Below, in pieces: positions 25,583 to 35,608 of a DNA stretch of 64,000 bases. The translations under genes and the position numbers were made by a program. The notes under the pieces were generated by a model that saw nothing but the letters and a program-made list of their open reading frames with translations, made no database searches and was not told the DNA's origin. How positions within the stretch are numbered: position 1 is the stretch's first letter; each line of letters opens with the position of its first letter. The stretch spans positions 930,001-994,000 of the forward strand of contig AP017959.1 in assembly GCA_002356215.1 (NCBI GenBank), given 5' to 3'. The DNA is from [Synechococcus] sp. NIES-970. GTDB taxonomy: Bacteria > Cyanobacteriota > Cyanobacteriia > Cyanobacteriales > MRBY01.

Positions 25583-26392
25583 ATGGAAAAAAAAGTTTGG
25601 GCGATCGCCTTAATTGTGGTGCTAGGGATTTGTGGTCTTTTGGGGATGCTAGCTCGGTCTAACATCACTCAACAACAGATCAATGCTTTCCCGCGTTGGA
25701 ACTATGGAGAGCAGGGACCTCAATGGTGGGGCCAACTGGATATCGCCTTTCAACAATGTGCGATTGGCCAAGCTCAATCTCCCCTTAATTTATCCCGTCC
25801 ACTGGCTGCTTTACTTCTGCCAGAACAGCCGATCCAATGGCATTATCGACCTAGCTTCGGCATTATTCAAGACCTAGGTACGACCCTACAAATTCGGCCT
25901 GCCGGAGAAAATTACTTCCAGCTTGGCAGTGACATTTATGCCCTCCAACAGATTCATTTTCATCATCCCAGTGAGCATCTCATAGAGGGGCAAGCCTATG
26001 CCATGGAAGTTCATTTGGTACATCAAAATTCAACTGGGGCGACCACCGTTGTTGCAGTCTTGGTTAAAACAGACATGGCAAATGGCACTTTTACTCATCT
26101 GCTGCAGCGGTTTCCCCGGCCCTTTCCGCACCCAGGGACAATTGTTGCCCTTGATGTCGCCGATTTTTTACCGAAGCAGCCAGACAACCACATGAGCTAT
26201 TGGGGTTCTTTAACTACACCTCCCTGTACCGAAGGTGTTCGCTGGATTGTGTTGTCTGAGCCGATCACGTTTGCGCCAGAACAAATAGCTGCCTATCAAA
26301 CTCACTATCTGCCCAATGCTCGCCCGGTGCAGATACGGCCTGTTCCTCTAGAGGAGCAGGCGATCGCTGACCCCCTATCTAAGCAACTTTAA
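25583..26392 (+). CDS. ecaA: Alpha-type carbonic anhydrase, exported
   Basis: A 269-residue alpha carbonic anhydrase that interconverts CO2 and bicarbonate. The N-terminus (KKVWAIALIVVLGICGLLGML) is a signal peptide or anchor, so the enzyme acts outside the plasma membrane. The core begins WNYGEQGPQWWG. Zinc ligands are the two His of QIHFHHPSEH and the His of MEVHLVHQN, and SYWGSLTTPPCTEGVRWIV is the substrate-pocket segment. Cysteines in FQQCAIGQ and PPCTEG fit the usual disulfide. This is the EcaA type of cyanobacteria. The 3' end overlaps the convergent Rieske gene by 14 bases. Confidence 0.92.
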   Translation: MEKKVWAIALIVVLGICGLLGMLARSNITQQQINAFPRWNYGEQGPQWWGQLDIAFQQCAIGQAQSPLNLSRPLAALLLPEQPIQWHYRPSFGIIQDLGTTLQIRPAGENYFQLGSDIYALQQIHFHHPSEHLIEGQAYAMEVHLVHQNSTGATTVVAVLVKTDMANGTFTHLLQRFPRPFPHPGTIVALDVADFLPKQPDNHMSYWGSLTTPPCTEGVRWIVLSEPITFAPEQIAAYQTHYLPNARPVQIRPVPLEEQAIADPLSKQL

Positions 26393-26789
26393 CCAGAATA
26401 TTATCTCCCTCTTGGCGGACTTCATAGCGGGACAAACCTGCCGTTGCTGGCCCCTGAAGTAAGCTGCCATCGAGGGCAAAGCGTGAGCCATGGCAGTCAC
26501 AAACTAAATCATTGCCCGCGAGTTCTGCTGGACAACCCCGATGATTACAGGTGGGGTCTAGGGCGATGAGGCTTTGGTCATCAGGGTTGCGGAAAATATA
26601 GACGCTTTTGCCGTTAACTTCCGTAGAAAATACGCCGTTGCCATCGAGTTCGCCCACAGTACCCACGGTGGTAAATTCCCCAGCAGCGTCTTCCGGGTTT
26701 GAATTTGCAGAACAGGCAGCTAATATCGTGGGCAAGGAGCTCGCGAGTAACCCTAGGCCGAATAGGCCAACAAATTGACGGCGTTCCAT
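26379..26789 (-). CDS. Rieske [2Fe-2S] lipoprotein with Tat-like signal
   Basis: A 136-residue small Rieske protein. The N-terminus MERRQFVGLFGLGLLAS is a twin-arginine signal (RRQF) and runs into a lipobox-like ILAAC, suggesting a folded export via Tat and lipid anchoring. The cluster ligands are CNHRGC (Cys, His) and CDCHGSRF (Cys, His). The domain lacks the cytochrome b6f membrane helix of PetC, so it is an independent periplasmic electron-transfer or sensing protein. Partner unknown. It overlaps the carbonic anhydrase gene tail to tail by 14 bases. Confidence 0.85.
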   Translation of the reverse strand: MERRQFVGLFGLGLLASSLPTILAACSANSNPEDAAGEFTTVGTVGELDGNGVFSTEVNGKSVYIFRNPDDQSLIALDPTCNHRGCPAELAGNDLVCDCHGSRFALDGSLLQGPATAGLSRYEVRQEGDNILVKVA

Positions 26790-26927
26790 AATAATTTTTT
26801 TCAGGATTTTGCAAGGATGTTTTGATCCTTATAACGAATTTCAACAGCTTTTTGGGGAGTTGTATGGATTTTCTGAGAAATGGCTGATTTTATTAGGGGC
26901 AATTCATGGGCGATCGCCATTGTCAAT

Positions 26928-28292
26928 TTAATTCGCCTCACAACTCAGTGCTTGTCGTTGGGCTTTGGCTTTCTGTAACGATTCGGCCCATTCTTGCTCT
27001 GGATCACTATCGGCAACAATCCCTGCCCCCACTTGACCGTAAACCGTTGCTGGCCCATGCGGTGTTGGTACATATAACAAAGTCCGGATCAAAATATTCA
27101 AATCCAGGTCGCCCCGCTGATCTAGGTAGCCGCAGGAGCCATAAAATAAATTGCGGCGCACGGGCTCTAGGGCCTCGATAATTTCCATACAGCGCACCTT
27201 TGGGCAGCCTGTAATTGTTCCCCCGGGGAACATGGCCCGAATGAGGTCCACGGCATCATAGTTGGGGTCTAATTCTCCGGTGACATTACTCACTAAGTGC
27301 ATTACATGGCTATAACGTTCGAGCACAAATTGCTCATCCACCTGCACTGTGCCCCAGGTACAGGCGCGGCCCAGATCATTTCGTTCCAAATCCACCAGCA
27401 TCGTGTGTTCAGCCCGCTCCTTGGCATTACGTCGCAATTCTTCGCCTAGGGCTTGGTCTGCTTTTGGGGTTTTGCCCCGGGGTCTGGTGCCACCGATGGG
27501 GCGAGTTTGGGCAAATCGACCTTGTTTTTGTACTAAACGTTCGGGGGAGCAGCTAATTAGATCTCCCCAGGGCGATCGCCAATAGCTGGCAAAGGGAGAG
27601 GGGTTGATGCGATGTAGATGTTGGTAGACCTCCCAACTGCGACGATTGGTTTGGGTGTGAAAGCGTAGGGAAAGATTTGTCTGAAAAATGTCCCCTGCTT
27701 GGATGTGCGTTTTTGCCTGGCGGACAGCATCGGTATAGGCTTGGCGATCGCTTAAAAAATTTGTAGGAAAGGATGCCGATTGTTCCTCTAGGTCCCCCTG
27801 GGAGGGCTGTACTGGTGCAATTAACTGGGCTTCGAGTTGGTCTAGGGCTTGGGTATCAGCCGCAGCTAACCAAAGTACCTGCTGTCCATGATCTAGCACC
27901 GCAAAAGAATCAGGCTGATACCAATAGGCCACCGGAAAAGGCAAAGGATCTGTATTGTAGGTGGGTAAAGTTTCAATTTCCCAAGCAAAATCATAGCCCA
28001 ACCAACCCAGATAGCCGCCGGTAAAAGGCAAATGGGCGATCGCCGGGGACGGTTCAACCGGGTTAGCCAAAAGTTTCTTTAGGCAGGCAGTAATCTCCCC
28101 AAGGGAGGGCGTCAAGAGCTGCTTATCCCGGGGTTCTCCGGCGCAGATAGAGTAGCGAGACAGTTGGGGATAATCCTTGGGTGTGGGGTAGGGACTTTCC
28201 AGGAGGGTGGCGATCGTCATTTGACCATAGAGTCTCGTGAAAATCTCTGAACCGGTGCGTTGTGCAAGGGGTTGCGATCGCCAATGCCACAT
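26928..28292 (-). CDS. pabB: Chorismate-binding synthase component I, PabB/TrpE family
   Basis: A 454-residue chorismate-utilising enzyme. Signature parts are SCSPERLVQ, PIGGTRPRGKTP near 267, LVDLERNDLGRAC, FPGGTITGCPKVRCMEIIEALE near 353, YGSCGYLDQRGDLDLNILIRTL and GAGIVADSDPEQEW. The DLNI-IRT form and short N-terminal part favour aminodeoxychorismate synthase (folate) over anthranilate synthase. The lysine of the typical PabB PIKGT motif is Gly here, so TrpE-type activity remains possible. No trpG/pabA neighbour is present to decide. Confidence 0.8.
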   Translation of the reverse strand: MWHWRSQPLAQRTGSEIFTRLYGQMTIATLLESPYPTPKDYPQLSRYSICAGEPRDKQLLTPSLGEITACLKKLLANPVEPSPAIAHLPFTGGYLGWLGYDFAWEIETLPTYNTDPLPFPVAYWYQPDSFAVLDHGQQVLWLAAADTQALDQLEAQLIAPVQPSQGDLEEQSASFPTNFLSDRQAYTDAVRQAKTHIQAGDIFQTNLSLRFHTQTNRRSWEVYQHLHRINPSPFASYWRSPWGDLISCSPERLVQKQGRFAQTRPIGGTRPRGKTPKADQALGEELRRNAKERAEHTMLVDLERNDLGRACTWGTVQVDEQFVLERYSHVMHLVSNVTGELDPNYDAVDLIRAMFPGGTITGCPKVRCMEIIEALEPVRRNLFYGSCGYLDQRGDLDLNILIRTLLYVPTPHGPATVYGQVGAGIVADSDPEQEWAESLQKAKAQRQALSCEAN

Positions 28293-28383
28293 AAAATCAT
28301 TTCCAGATGAAAGCTTTCTAGGATTGTGACATATGGCCGCCTGCCATGATTTGAATCAGCCCAACTTCTGCTAGAAATTAAGC

Positions 28384-28414
28384 AAAAAAAAATCCCCCAA
28401 GGTTATTGGAGGAT
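28384..28414 (-). terminator. pnp rho-independent terminator
   Basis: On the minus strand ATCCTCCAA pairs with TTGGGGGAT (one U-G pair) around a five-base loop, followed by a run of about nine T. It lies 40 bases downstream of the pnp stop. Confidence 0.85.
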
Positions 28415-28454
28415 CGAGCACAACTAGAGATTTCATACTCTACATTGGCTTAAA

Positions 28455-30599
28455 TTAATGGGCAGTCGAGCGAGCCGCAGTGGCTTCATCGGGATGAATA
28501 CCCAAGCGAGTCAGGTTAATCCGGCCTTTGTTATCAATTTCACGGATTTTCACAACCACTTCATCGCCCACAGCAACTTCATCTTCCACTTTGCCGACAC
28601 GACCTTCTGCCAATTGGGAGATGTGAATCATGCCTTCTTTACCAGGCATAATTTCCACAAAAGCACCGATTTGAATGATGCGGGTCACCTTGCCGAAGTA
28701 AACATCCCCTTCATTTAACTTGCGGGTCATATTCACGATCAAACGCTTGGCTTTCTCGGCATTTTCAGATTCCGAAGAAGAAATCGTTACGGTGCCATCA
28801 TCATCGATGTCCACCTTGGCGCGGGTTTGTTCCGTAATACCTTTAATGGTTTTACCACCAGGGCCAATCACCATCCCGATCAGATCGGGGTCAATTTTGA
28901 TCGTCAAGAGTCGTGGTGCAGAGGGAGAAAGCTCCTTGGGTTCTGAAATCACCTCGGTCATCTTTTCGAGGATATGTAGACGGGCAGGGAGGGCTTTATT
29001 AATTGCTTCTGCAACCACATCAACGGAAAGCCCAGTGATCTTCATGTCCATTTGGAGGGCAGTAATCCCATCGGCGGTTCCGGCCACCTTGAAATCCATA
29101 TCCCCAAGGAAATCTTCAATCCCTTGGATATCGGTCAAAATGCGCACTTCTTCCCCTTCTTTGATCAAGCCCATTGCGGCGCCACTGACGGGTTTTGTGA
29201 TGGGAACCCCAGCATCCATTAATGCGAGGGTAGAACCACAAACGGAACCCATGGAAGTAGAACCGTTAGAGGACAAGACTTCGGAAACGACCCGAATCAC
29301 ATAGGGAAATTCGTCCTTCGGCGGCAATACAGGTAAAAGGGCACGTTCGGCGAGGGCACCATGGCCAATTTCACGGCGGCCAGGCGATCGCATCGGGCGA
29401 GTTTCCCCCACGGAATAGGGAGGAAAATTGTAGTGGTGCAGATAACGTTTTTCGTCGGAGGGGTGAAGATCGTCCATTTCCTGGGCATCTCCAGGGGTTC
29501 CCAGGGTGGCGATCGACAGAACTTGGGTCAGACCGCGATTAAATAGGCCACTGCCATGAACTGCCCTGGGTAACACCGCCGTCCGACAGGAAATTGGGCG
29601 CACCTGATCCAATTGGCGGCCATCAACCCGTACGCCATCTTCAATGATTTGAGCCCGCATCAATTTCTTCGTGAGGGCCTTAAAAGTATTGTCAATGAGC
29701 TTCGGTTCTTCGGCTGTTTTAACCCTTAGGGGAGCATCTTCAGGCAGGGCTTCAATGGCAGCAACAACTTCCGTTGCTTTAATTTCATCGAGGGCCGTGT
29801 CACGGGCTTTTTTATCAAAATCAAAGTGGCTCAAAACTTGTTTGATTTTTTCCCGGGCGCGATCGCTAATGAACGCTTCTACTTCTTCATCCTTAGCCGG
29901 GGGTTCAGCGGTGACAATTTCTAACCCCAATTCTTGCAAGAGGGAACGTTGCGCTTCGATGAGCTCTTGGATTGCTTCGTACGCAAAATCAATCGCCTCG
30001 ATCATGTCCGCTTCTGGCAACTGATTTGCCCCAGCTTCTACCATAATCACCCCGTCTGGCGTCCCCGCAACGATCAGATCGAGATCACCATTAATCATTT
30101 CCCGGTAGGTGGGATTAAGAATAAAATGCTCCCCAACGAGGCCAACGCGCACAGCCGCCATCGGGCCATAGAAAGGCAAACCCGCCAACAATGTCGCCAC
30201 AGAAGCCCCAGTAACAGCTAGGACATCCGGCGGTACTTCTTCATCCAAAGAAAGCGTAGTAGCCACAATTTGGATATCATCTCGTATCCACTGGGGAAAA
30301 AGGGGACGCATCGGTCGGTCAATCAACCGAGAAATCAGTGTAGCCCGCTCAGGAGGACGGCCTTCTCGCCGTAAAAAACCACCAGGAATTCGTCCTGCTG
30401 CATATAGACGTTCTTCGTAATCTACTAGTAAAGGTAAAAAATCGATCCCTTGTCTGCCGGGGGCTGTCGTTGCACTGACTAAAACCGCTGTCTCACCCGA
30501 TTCGATTAAAACAGACCCACCGGCCTGAGGCGCAAATAAACCTGTTTTTAGTCGAATTTCTCTTCCATCGAAAGAAATCGACTTGATATGTTCTTGCAT
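28455..30599 (-). CDS. pnp: Polynucleotide phosphorylase
   Basis: A 714-residue PNPase, the trimeric 3'-5' phosphorolytic exoribonuclease that also adds heteropolymeric tails in cyanobacteria. Two RNase PH-like cores are visible: [20 protein letters not shown]...[21 protein letters not shown] at the start, and [19 protein letters not shown] with [12 protein letters not shown] and [23 protein letters not shown] in the second. The KH domain carries [14 protein letters not shown] near 580, and the S1 domain has [24 protein letters not shown] near 645. Full length. A hairpin lies about 96 bases upstream in the leader. Confidence 0.97.
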   Translation of the reverse strand: MQEHIKSISFDGREIRLKTGLFAPQAGGSVLIESGETAVLVSATTAPGRQGIDFLPLLVDYEERLYAAGRIPGGFLRREGRPPERATLISRLIDRPMRPLFPQWIRDDIQIVATTLSLDEEVPPDVLAVTGASVATLLAGLPFYGPMAAVRVGLVGEHFILNPTYREMINGDLDLIVAGTPDGVIMVEAGANQLPEADMIEAIDFAYEAIQELIEAQRSLLQELGLEIVTAEPPAKDEEVEAFISDRAREKIKQVLSHFDFDKKARDTALDEIKATEVVAAIEALPEDAPLRVKTAEEPKLIDNTFKALTKKLMRAQIIEDGVRVDGRQLDQVRPISCRTAVLPRAVHGSGLFNRGLTQVLSIATLGTPGDAQEMDDLHPSDEKRYLHHYNFPPYSVGETRPMRSPGRREIGHGALAERALLPVLPPKDEFPYVIRVVSEVLSSNGSTSMGSVCGSTLALMDAGVPITKPVSGAAMGLIKEGEEVRILTDIQGIEDFLGDMDFKVAGTADGITALQMDMKITGLSVDVVAEAINKALPARLHILEKMTEVISEPKELSPSAPRLLTIKIDPDLIGMVIGPGGKTIKGITEQTRAKVDIDDDGTVTISSSESENAEKAKRLIVNMTRKLNEGDVYFGKVTRIIQIGAFVEIMPGKEGMIHISQLAEGRVGKVEDEVAVGDEVVVKIREIDNKGRINLTRLGIHPDEATAARSTAH

Positions 30600-30694
30600 T
30601 ATCGCGTGTTGTCCTTTTGTGTATAATCACTTTTCTTCGTTCTGTGGCAATCGTAACACTTTATGCTGGCTCCAGAAGTGGCTAATTTCTTAAC

Positions 30695-30730
30695 AAAAAA
30701 GCCTACGGAAGGATCACGCAAGGCTTTTTT
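30695..30730. terminator. Bidirectional terminator-like hairpin in the pnp leader
   Basis: AAAAAAGCCT and AGGCTTTTTT form a perfect 10-base stem with a 16-base loop. Because the outer arm is A/T-run, both strands end in six T. It stands 96 bases ahead of the pnp start codon and could attenuate pnp or stop stray transcription. Confidence 0.65.
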
Positions 30731-31002
30731 GTCAAAGTTTTCTGATATTTTTCTTGCCAAAGCCCCCTCCTTCCATTTACAATGGCTGCCTGTGGCTAAA
30801 TGTAACCAGTTATACGAAGCTTGCCTTAAAGAAAGCATTGGGATCAAATCAAGATGCGATGATCAGCGCTTTCAGGTCTTAGAACAACTTCCCTAACAGT
30901 TTCTTTACAGCCGCAATTCCCCCTGCAGTTACAGCAAGATACTGGGGCGATCGCCTTAAGTCTTGGGTAAAACGTAGCATCACTACCTGTAGGCAAAAGT
31001 TT

Positions 31003-31074
31003 TCAGAGCAATAAAACACTCTGAATATCTCAGAGTAGAAGACAAGAACCACAATCCCTATCGGGACGGTTCCC
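31003..31074 (+). promoter_or_regulatory. Leader with competing hairpins before rplC
   Basis: TCAGAG (31003-31008), CTCTGA (31019-31024) and TCAGAG (31030-31035) allow the middle arm to pair with either neighbour but not both. TCCC (31055-31058), GGGA (31063-31066) and TCCC (31071-31074) repeat the same logic 20 bases on. Placed 56-127 bases before the rplC start, this could be a control element of the ribosomal block; function is inference. Confidence 0.45.
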
Positions 31075-31129
31075 ACTATTTCTACTCGCCTTTTAATGTT
31101 GTCTATTAGTAGATAGAGGTCTCTGTTCC

Positions 31130-31771
31130 GTGTCACTCGGTATCCTCGGTACTAAACTCGGTATGACCCAAATCTTCGACAACGAAACGGGAACTGCGAT
31201 TCCTGTCACCGTTGTCCAAGCAGGGCCTTGTACCGTTACCCAAATCAAAACGCCCGAAACAGATGGCTATACCTCCGTACAAATCGGCTACGGAGACGTT
31301 AAGGAAAAGAACTTAACGAAGCCTCAATTGGGACATCTCAAAAAAGCAGAAGCAGAACCCTTGCGCCACCTCAAGGAATACCGCGTTAATGATGCCTCCA
31401 GTTATGAACTGGGTCAGGCCATTACCGCCAACATCTTTGAAGCAGGTCAAATCGTCGATGTTTCTGGTAACACCATTGGTCGTGGTTTCGCTGGCTATCA
31501 AAAACGCCATAACTTCAAGCGAGGCAATATGACCCACGGTTCCAAAAATCACCGCCTTCCCGGTTCTACCGGTGCAGGGACGACACCCGGTCGCGTTTAT
31601 CCCGGTAAGCGTATGGCTGGTCGTTATGGTGGAACCAAAATCACCGTCCGTAAACTCGAAGTTGTTCGTGTTGACGAAGAAAGAAATCTATTGCTGATCA
31701 AGGGTGCAATTCCTGGGAAAGCAGGCAATCTTTTAAGTATTGCTCCGAGCAATATTGTGGGTCAAAACTAA
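31130..31771 (+). CDS. rplC: 50S ribosomal protein L3
   Basis: L3, 213 residues, an early-assembly protein near the peptidyl transferase centre. The start is GTG, giving [20 protein letters not shown], the normal beginning. The [20 protein letters not shown] segment near 125 and the [20 protein letters not shown] loop that reaches the centre are intact. It is the first gene of the long ribosomal block; rpsJ, which precedes L3 in Escherichia coli, is absent, as is common in cyanobacteria where it follows tuf. Confidence 0.97.
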   Translation: MSLGILGTKLGMTQIFDNETGTAIPVTVVQAGPCTVTQIKTPETDGYTSVQIGYGDVKEKNLTKPQLGHLKKAEAEPLRHLKEYRVNDASSYELGQAITANIFEAGQIVDVSGNTIGRGFAGYQKRHNFKRGNMTHGSKNHRLPGSTGAGTTPGRVYPGKRMAGRYGGTKITVRKLEVVRVDEERNLLLIKGAIPGKAGNLLSIAPSNIVGQN

Positions 31772-31871
31772 GCAGCAAATTTCTGAATTTTTCAGGAACT
31801 ATGTCGCCCACGTCACCCACAGCTCTATTTATTTCATTAGCTGATAACCGATAATCCGATACTTCATCACT

Positions 31872-32504
31872 ATGGTTAACTGCGCAGTAAAAAATTGGCA
31901 GGGAGAAGATGTTGGCCAAGCCAGCCTCGACTTCAAAGTCGCCAAAGAAGAAAATGCCGCACATATTGTTCACCGCGCCCTTGTCCGTCAGTTGAACAAC
32001 GCCCGTCAGGGAACTTCTTCCACGAAAACCCGCGCAGAAGTGCGTGGTGGTGGTCGCAAGCCTTGGCGCCAAAAGGGTACTGGCCGCGCCAGAGCTGGCT
32101 CCATCCGTTCTCCATTATGGAAAGGCGGCGGGGTGATCTTTGGCCCTAAACCCAAAGAATACAATCTCAAAATGAACCGCAAAGAGCGTCGTTTAGCGCT
32201 TCGAACCGCATTCCAAAGCCGGAACGAAGATCTGATCGTCGTCAAAAACTTTGCTCAGGAATTCACCGCTCCTAAAACCAAAGAATTAGTCAATGCGATG
32301 TCCCGTTGGGGCGTAGCTACAGGTGAAAAGGTACTCCTTGTTCTCGCTGAAATGACAGACAATGTGTATCTTTCTGCCCGTAATGTTGCTTCTGTGAAAA
32401 CGGTTCCTGCTGATGGTTTGAATATCTTTGATATTCTCAACGCTGGCAAGATTGTTGTCACTGATGAAGCACTGGCAAAAATCCAGGAGGTTTACAATGA
32501 CTAG
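31872..32504 (+). CDS. rplD: 50S ribosomal protein L4
   Basis: L4, 210 residues, which lines the exit tunnel. The central loop has [20 protein letters not shown] and [18 protein letters not shown], the tunnel extension. The ATG at 31872 starts 100 bases after rplC. Its last eight bases overlap the rplW start, implying coupled translation. In E. coli L4 also represses its own operon; whether it does so here is unknown, but the rplC leader has candidate structures. Confidence 0.97.
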   Translation: MVNCAVKNWQGEDVGQASLDFKVAKEENAAHIVHRALVRQLNNARQGTSSTKTRAEVRGGGRKPWRQKGTGRARAGSIRSPLWKGGGVIFGPKPKEYNLKMNRKERRLALRTAFQSRNEDLIVVKNFAQEFTAPKTKELVNAMSRWGVATGEKVLLVLAEMTDNVYLSARNVASVKTVPADGLNIFDILNAGKIVVTDEALAKIQEVYND

Positions 32505-32820
32505 TAGAATGCCTACTGCGAGCCGCGTGCCAACCCGTGACCTCGCTGATTTAATTCTCAAGCCCATTGTTAGTGAAAAGGCGACAATTCTGCTTGAAGA
32601 CAACAAGTATGTGTTTGATGTTGCCCTAAAAGCAACCAAAATTGATGTTAAGGCGGCGATCGAAAGCTTATTTAATGTCAAGGTCGTCAAGGTGAATACC
32701 AGCAGACCGCCCCGTAAGAAGAAGCGTGTTGGTCGCTTTGTGGGCTTTAAGCCTCAGTACAAGCGGGCTGTTGTCACCTTGGCCCAAGGGGATACAATCA
32801 CATTGTTCCCAGAAGTATAG
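32497..32820 (+). CDS. rplW: 50S ribosomal protein L23
   Basis: L23, 107 residues, at the tunnel exit where trigger factor and SRP dock. The ATG at 32497 is preceded by CCAGGAGG at good spacing, so it is preferred over longer in-frame starts. [20 protein letters not shown] and [20 protein letters not shown] are typical. It overlaps the end of rplD by eight bases. Confidence 0.96.
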   Translation: MTSRMPTASRVPTRDLADLILKPIVSEKATILLEDNKYVFDVALKATKIDVKAAIESLFNVKVVKVNTSRPPRKKKRVGRFVGFKPQYKRAVVTLAQGDTITLFPEV

Positions 32821-32842
32821 TCGTCATTCACTTGAATAAATC

Positions 32843-33670
32843 ATGGGTATTCGTTCATTTAGACCATATACTCCGGGAACTCGTCAGGCTACGGTCTCTG
32901 ACTTTTCGGAGATTACTAAATCCAAACCGGAAAAATCTCTCACTAAGTATAAGCACCGCAAAAAAGGTCGTAACAACCGTGGTGTAATTACCTGTCGTCA
33001 CCGTGGTGGCGGTCATAAGCGCCTTTACCGTTTGATCGACTTCCGTCGTGACAAGCGGGACATGGCCGCCCAGGTTATCGCCATTGAATATGATCCGAAC
33101 CGTAATGCTCGGATTGCCCTAGTGCAGTATGAAGATGGCGAAAAACGCTACATTCTTCAGCCTGCGGGTCTAGGGGTTGGTGACACCATTGTTGCGGGAG
33201 AAGAAGCGCCCTACGAAATTGGGAATGCTTTACCTCTGCACAAAATTCCCCTTGGTACGGAAATCCATAATATTGAGCTCTACAAGGGTCGGGGTGGCCA
33301 GATGGTTCGCTCGGCTGGTGCTTTCGCTCAGTTGGTCGCAAAAGATGGTGACTATGTCACGATCAAGTTGCCCTCCAAGGAAGTCCGGATGGTTCGCAAA
33401 GAATGCTATGCCACGATTGGCAAAGTTGGTAATGCTGAAGCGCGGAACCTCAAACTCGGAAAAGCGGGAAGAACACGGCACCTTGGTCGTCGTCCCCAGG
33501 TTCGCGGTAGTGTGATGAACCCGGTAGATCACCCCCACGGTGGTGGTGAGGGTAGAGCACCCATCGGTCGCAGTGGCCCTGTGACACCTTGGGGTAAGCC
33601 AGCCCTCGGGAAGAAGACCCGCAAGAAGAAGAAGCAAAGTAGCTCTTTGATTGTGCGCCGTCGCCGCTAA
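32843..33670 (+). CDS. rplB: 50S ribosomal protein L2
   Basis: L2, 275 residues, needed for subunit joining and peptidyl transfer. [21 protein letters not shown] begins it. [20 protein letters not shown] near 50 and the catalytic-centre segment [19 protein letters not shown] near 225, with its conserved histidine, are intact. A basic tail ([20 protein letters not shown]) follows. Twenty-two bases after rplW. Confidence 0.98.
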   Translation: MGIRSFRPYTPGTRQATVSDFSEITKSKPEKSLTKYKHRKKGRNNRGVITCRHRGGGHKRLYRLIDFRRDKRDMAAQVIAIEYDPNRNARIALVQYEDGEKRYILQPAGLGVGDTIVAGEEAPYEIGNALPLHKIPLGTEIHNIELYKGRGGQMVRSAGAFAQLVAKDGDYVTIKLPSKEVRMVRKECYATIGKVGNAEARNLKLGKAGRTRHLGRRPQVRGSVMNPVDHPHGGGEGRAPIGRSGPVTPWGKPALGKKTRKKKKQSSSLIVRRRR

Positions 33671-33706
33671 TCGTCTATTTTTGTTCATTACACGCTGTAA
33701 GAAACT

Positions 33707-33985
33707 ATGGGTCGTTCACTGAAAAAGGGTCCGTTTATCGCGGACAGCCTCCTCAAAAAAATCGAGAAGCTCAACGCTTCTGGTGACAAACAAGTGATTA
33801 AAACTTGGTCACGGGCATCCACAATTTTGCCTCAGATGGTGGGTCACACGATCGCCGTTCATAACGGTCGTCAACATGTGCCTGTCTTTGTTTCTGAGCA
33901 AATGGTTGGTCACAAGTTAGGAGAATTTGCTCCGACTCGGACCTTCAAGGGCCATGCCAAGAGTGATAAGAAAGCACGTCGATAA
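33707..33985 (+). CDS. rpsS: 30S ribosomal protein S19
   Basis: S19, 92 residues, in the 30S head contacting S13 and the A-site. It starts [20 protein letters not shown] and has [20 protein letters not shown] and [18 protein letters not shown] in the standard order. It lies 36 bases after rplB and 15 before rplV within the block. Confidence 0.97.
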   Translation: MGRSLKKGPFIADSLLKKIEKLNASGDKQVIKTWSRASTILPQMVGHTIAVHNGRQHVPVFVSEQMVGHKLGEFAPTRTFKGHAKSDKKARR

Positions 33986-34000
33986 GGGTTAAAGAAAACA

Positions 34001-34360
34001 ATGACTATCGATACTCAAACTGAAGTCAAGGCGATCGCCCGTTATATCCGGATGTCTCCGATTAAAGTCAGACGGGTACTCGATCAAATTCGCGGTCGTA
34101 GTTACCGTGAAGCCTTGATCATTCTCGAATTTATGCCCTATCGTGCCTGTGAACCTGTACTGAAAGTTTTACGGTCTGCCGTTGCCAACGCGGAGCACAA
34201 TGAAGGCTTAGATCCCGCCAATCTAGTTGTCAGCACCGCCTTTGCTGATGCTGGCCCCGTATTGAAGCGGTTTCGCCCCCGTGCCCAAGGACGTGCCTAT
34301 CAAATCCGCAAGCCCACCTGTCACATCACCGTTGCTGTGGCCCCTGGCGCTGCTGAATAG
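34001..34360 (+). CDS. rplV: 50S ribosomal protein L22
   Basis: L22, 119 residues, whose beta-hairpin lines the exit tunnel. [21 protein letters not shown] near 12 is the family start, and the hairpin [20 protein letters not shown] followed by THICHITV-like (PTCHITVAV) is intact. One HIP1 site encodes the AIA near residue 11. Confidence 0.97.
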   Translation: MTIDTQTEVKAIARYIRMSPIKVRRVLDQIRGRSYREALIILEFMPYRACEPVLKVLRSAVANAEHNEGLDPANLVVSTAFADAGPVLKRFRPRAQGRAYQIRKPTCHITVAVAPGAAE

Positions 34361-34404
34361 CACCCCTAACTTGTCGTAGATCGTAAACATCAAAGGAACA
34401 AACC

Positions 34405-35127
34405 GTGGGACAGAAAATTCATCCAGTTGGTTTCCGTTTGGGGATTACAAAAGAACACCTTTCCCGGTGGTACGCTGACCCCAAACAATATCCTGCCCTT
34501 GTACAGGAAGACTACAAAATTCGTCAGTATGTTGAAGCAAACCTCAACAACGCTGGCATTTCCAAAGTCCAAATTGAACGAAAAGCCGATCAAGTAGACT
34601 TAGAAATTCACACTGCCCGCCCCGGCGTTGTCGTCGGTCGTGGGGGTTCCGGGATTGAATCCCTAAGAACTGGTCTCCAATCTGTTTTAGGTGACCAACG
34701 TCAAATCCGCATCAACGTTATCGAGGTAACAAGAGTTGATGCTGATGCCGCCCTGATCGCTGAATACATTGTTCAGCAGTTAGAACGCCGGGTCTCTTTC
34801 CGCCGCGTGGTTCGTCAAGCCATTCAGCGGGCCCAAAGAGCGGAAGTGCAAGGCATCAAAATCCAGGTCAGTGGCCGCTTGAACGGTGCAGAAATCGCCC
34901 GGACAGAGTGGGTACGTGAAGGTCGGGTTCCCCTGCATACCCTCCGTGCTGACATTGACTATTCCTACAAGACTGCCCAAACCATCTACGGAATTCTTGG
35001 GATTAAGGTTTGGATCTTCAAAGGCGAAATCATTCCGGGTCAAGAAGAAACTTCTACCGCCAGTGCTGCCCCTCTGCCCCGCCGTAAGTCTCGGCGTCAG
35101 CAGTTTGAAGACCGTAGCGAACAATAA
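34405..35127 (+). CDS. rpsC: 30S ribosomal protein S3
   Basis: S3, 240 residues, at the mRNA entrance, with helicase-like function. The start is GTG, preceded by [28 protein letters not shown] begins it. The KH type 2 loop [13 protein letters not shown] is near 75, and the C-terminal domain has [13 protein letters not shown] and the tail ends in a short basic stretch RRKSRRQQF. Forty-four bases after rplV. Confidence 0.97.
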   Translation: MGQKIHPVGFRLGITKEHLSRWYADPKQYPALVQEDYKIRQYVEANLNNAGISKVQIERKADQVDLEIHTARPGVVVGRGGSGIESLRTGLQSVLGDQRQIRINVIEVTRVDADAALIAEYIVQQLERRVSFRRVVRQAIQRAQRAEVQGIKIQVSGRLNGAEIARTEWVREGRVPLHTLRADIDYSYKTAQTIYGILGIKVWIFKGEIIPGQEETSTASAAPLPRRKSRRQQFEDRSEQ

Positions 35128-35185
35128 ATTGCACCCCAGGCGCAATTTAATTTTTCCACAATCACTGTTTACCCTTTAGGAAACA

Positions 35186-35605
35186 ATGCTAAGTCCAAAA
35201 CGTACAAAATTCCGGAAGCAGCACCGCGGTCGTATGCGGGGAATGGCGTATCGCGGCAATGATATTCAGTTTGGTGATTACGCCCTCCAAGCAATTGAAC
35301 CCAGCTGGATTACTGCCCGGCAAATCGAAGCCGCCCGTCGTGCGATGACCCGTTATATCAAACGGGGTGGTAAGATTTGGATCCGAATTTTCCCCGATAA
35401 ACCCATTACCATGCGTCCGGCAGAAACCCGTATGGGTTCTGGTAAAGGTAACCCTGAATTTTGGGTTGCCGTGGTTAAACCTGGTCGGATTATGTTTGAG
35501 ATGAATGGGGTTGCCGAGCCGATCGCCCGTGAAGCTATGCGCCTTGCGGCCCAGAAGCTACCGATCAAAACCAAGTTCATCACCCGCAACGAGGAGTATA
35601 TCTAA
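35186..35605 (+). CDS. rplP: 50S ribosomal protein L16
   Basis: L16, 139 residues, contacting the A-site tRNA elbow. [20 protein letters not shown] and the [20 protein letters not shown] loop, then [21 protein letters not shown], are diagnostic. It lies 58 bases after rpsC and only 3 bases before rpmC. Confidence 0.98.
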   Translation: MLSPKRTKFRKQHRGRMRGMAYRGNDIQFGDYALQAIEPSWITARQIEAARRAMTRYIKRGGKIWIRIFPDKPITMRPAETRMGSGKGNPEFWVAVVKPGRIMFEMNGVAEPIAREAMRLAAQKLPIKTKFITRNEEYI

Positions 35606-35608
35606 ATC

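Larger units (their letters stand above)
30600..31129. promoter_or_regulatory. Divergent regulatory region between pnp and the ribosomal protein block
   Basis: A 530-base gap with no convincing gene separates pnp (minus) from rplC (plus), so promoters for both must lie here. It holds the bidirectional hairpin at 30695-30730 on the pnp side and the two competing hairpin sets at 31003-31074 just before rplC. One HIP1-like CGATCGCC lies near 30948. No confident sigma-70 hexamer pair could be assigned. Confidence 0.6.

Noticed and set aside
28720-29304. A 194-codon plus frame opposite pnp
   Set aside because: Serine/arginine-rich shadow of the conserved second PH core of PNPase; no motif and no ribosome-binding site.
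30663-30896. A 77-codon plus frame in the pnp-rplC gap
   Set aside because: It runs through the bidirectional hairpin, has no ribosome-binding site and no recognisable motif; it stays a weak possibility.
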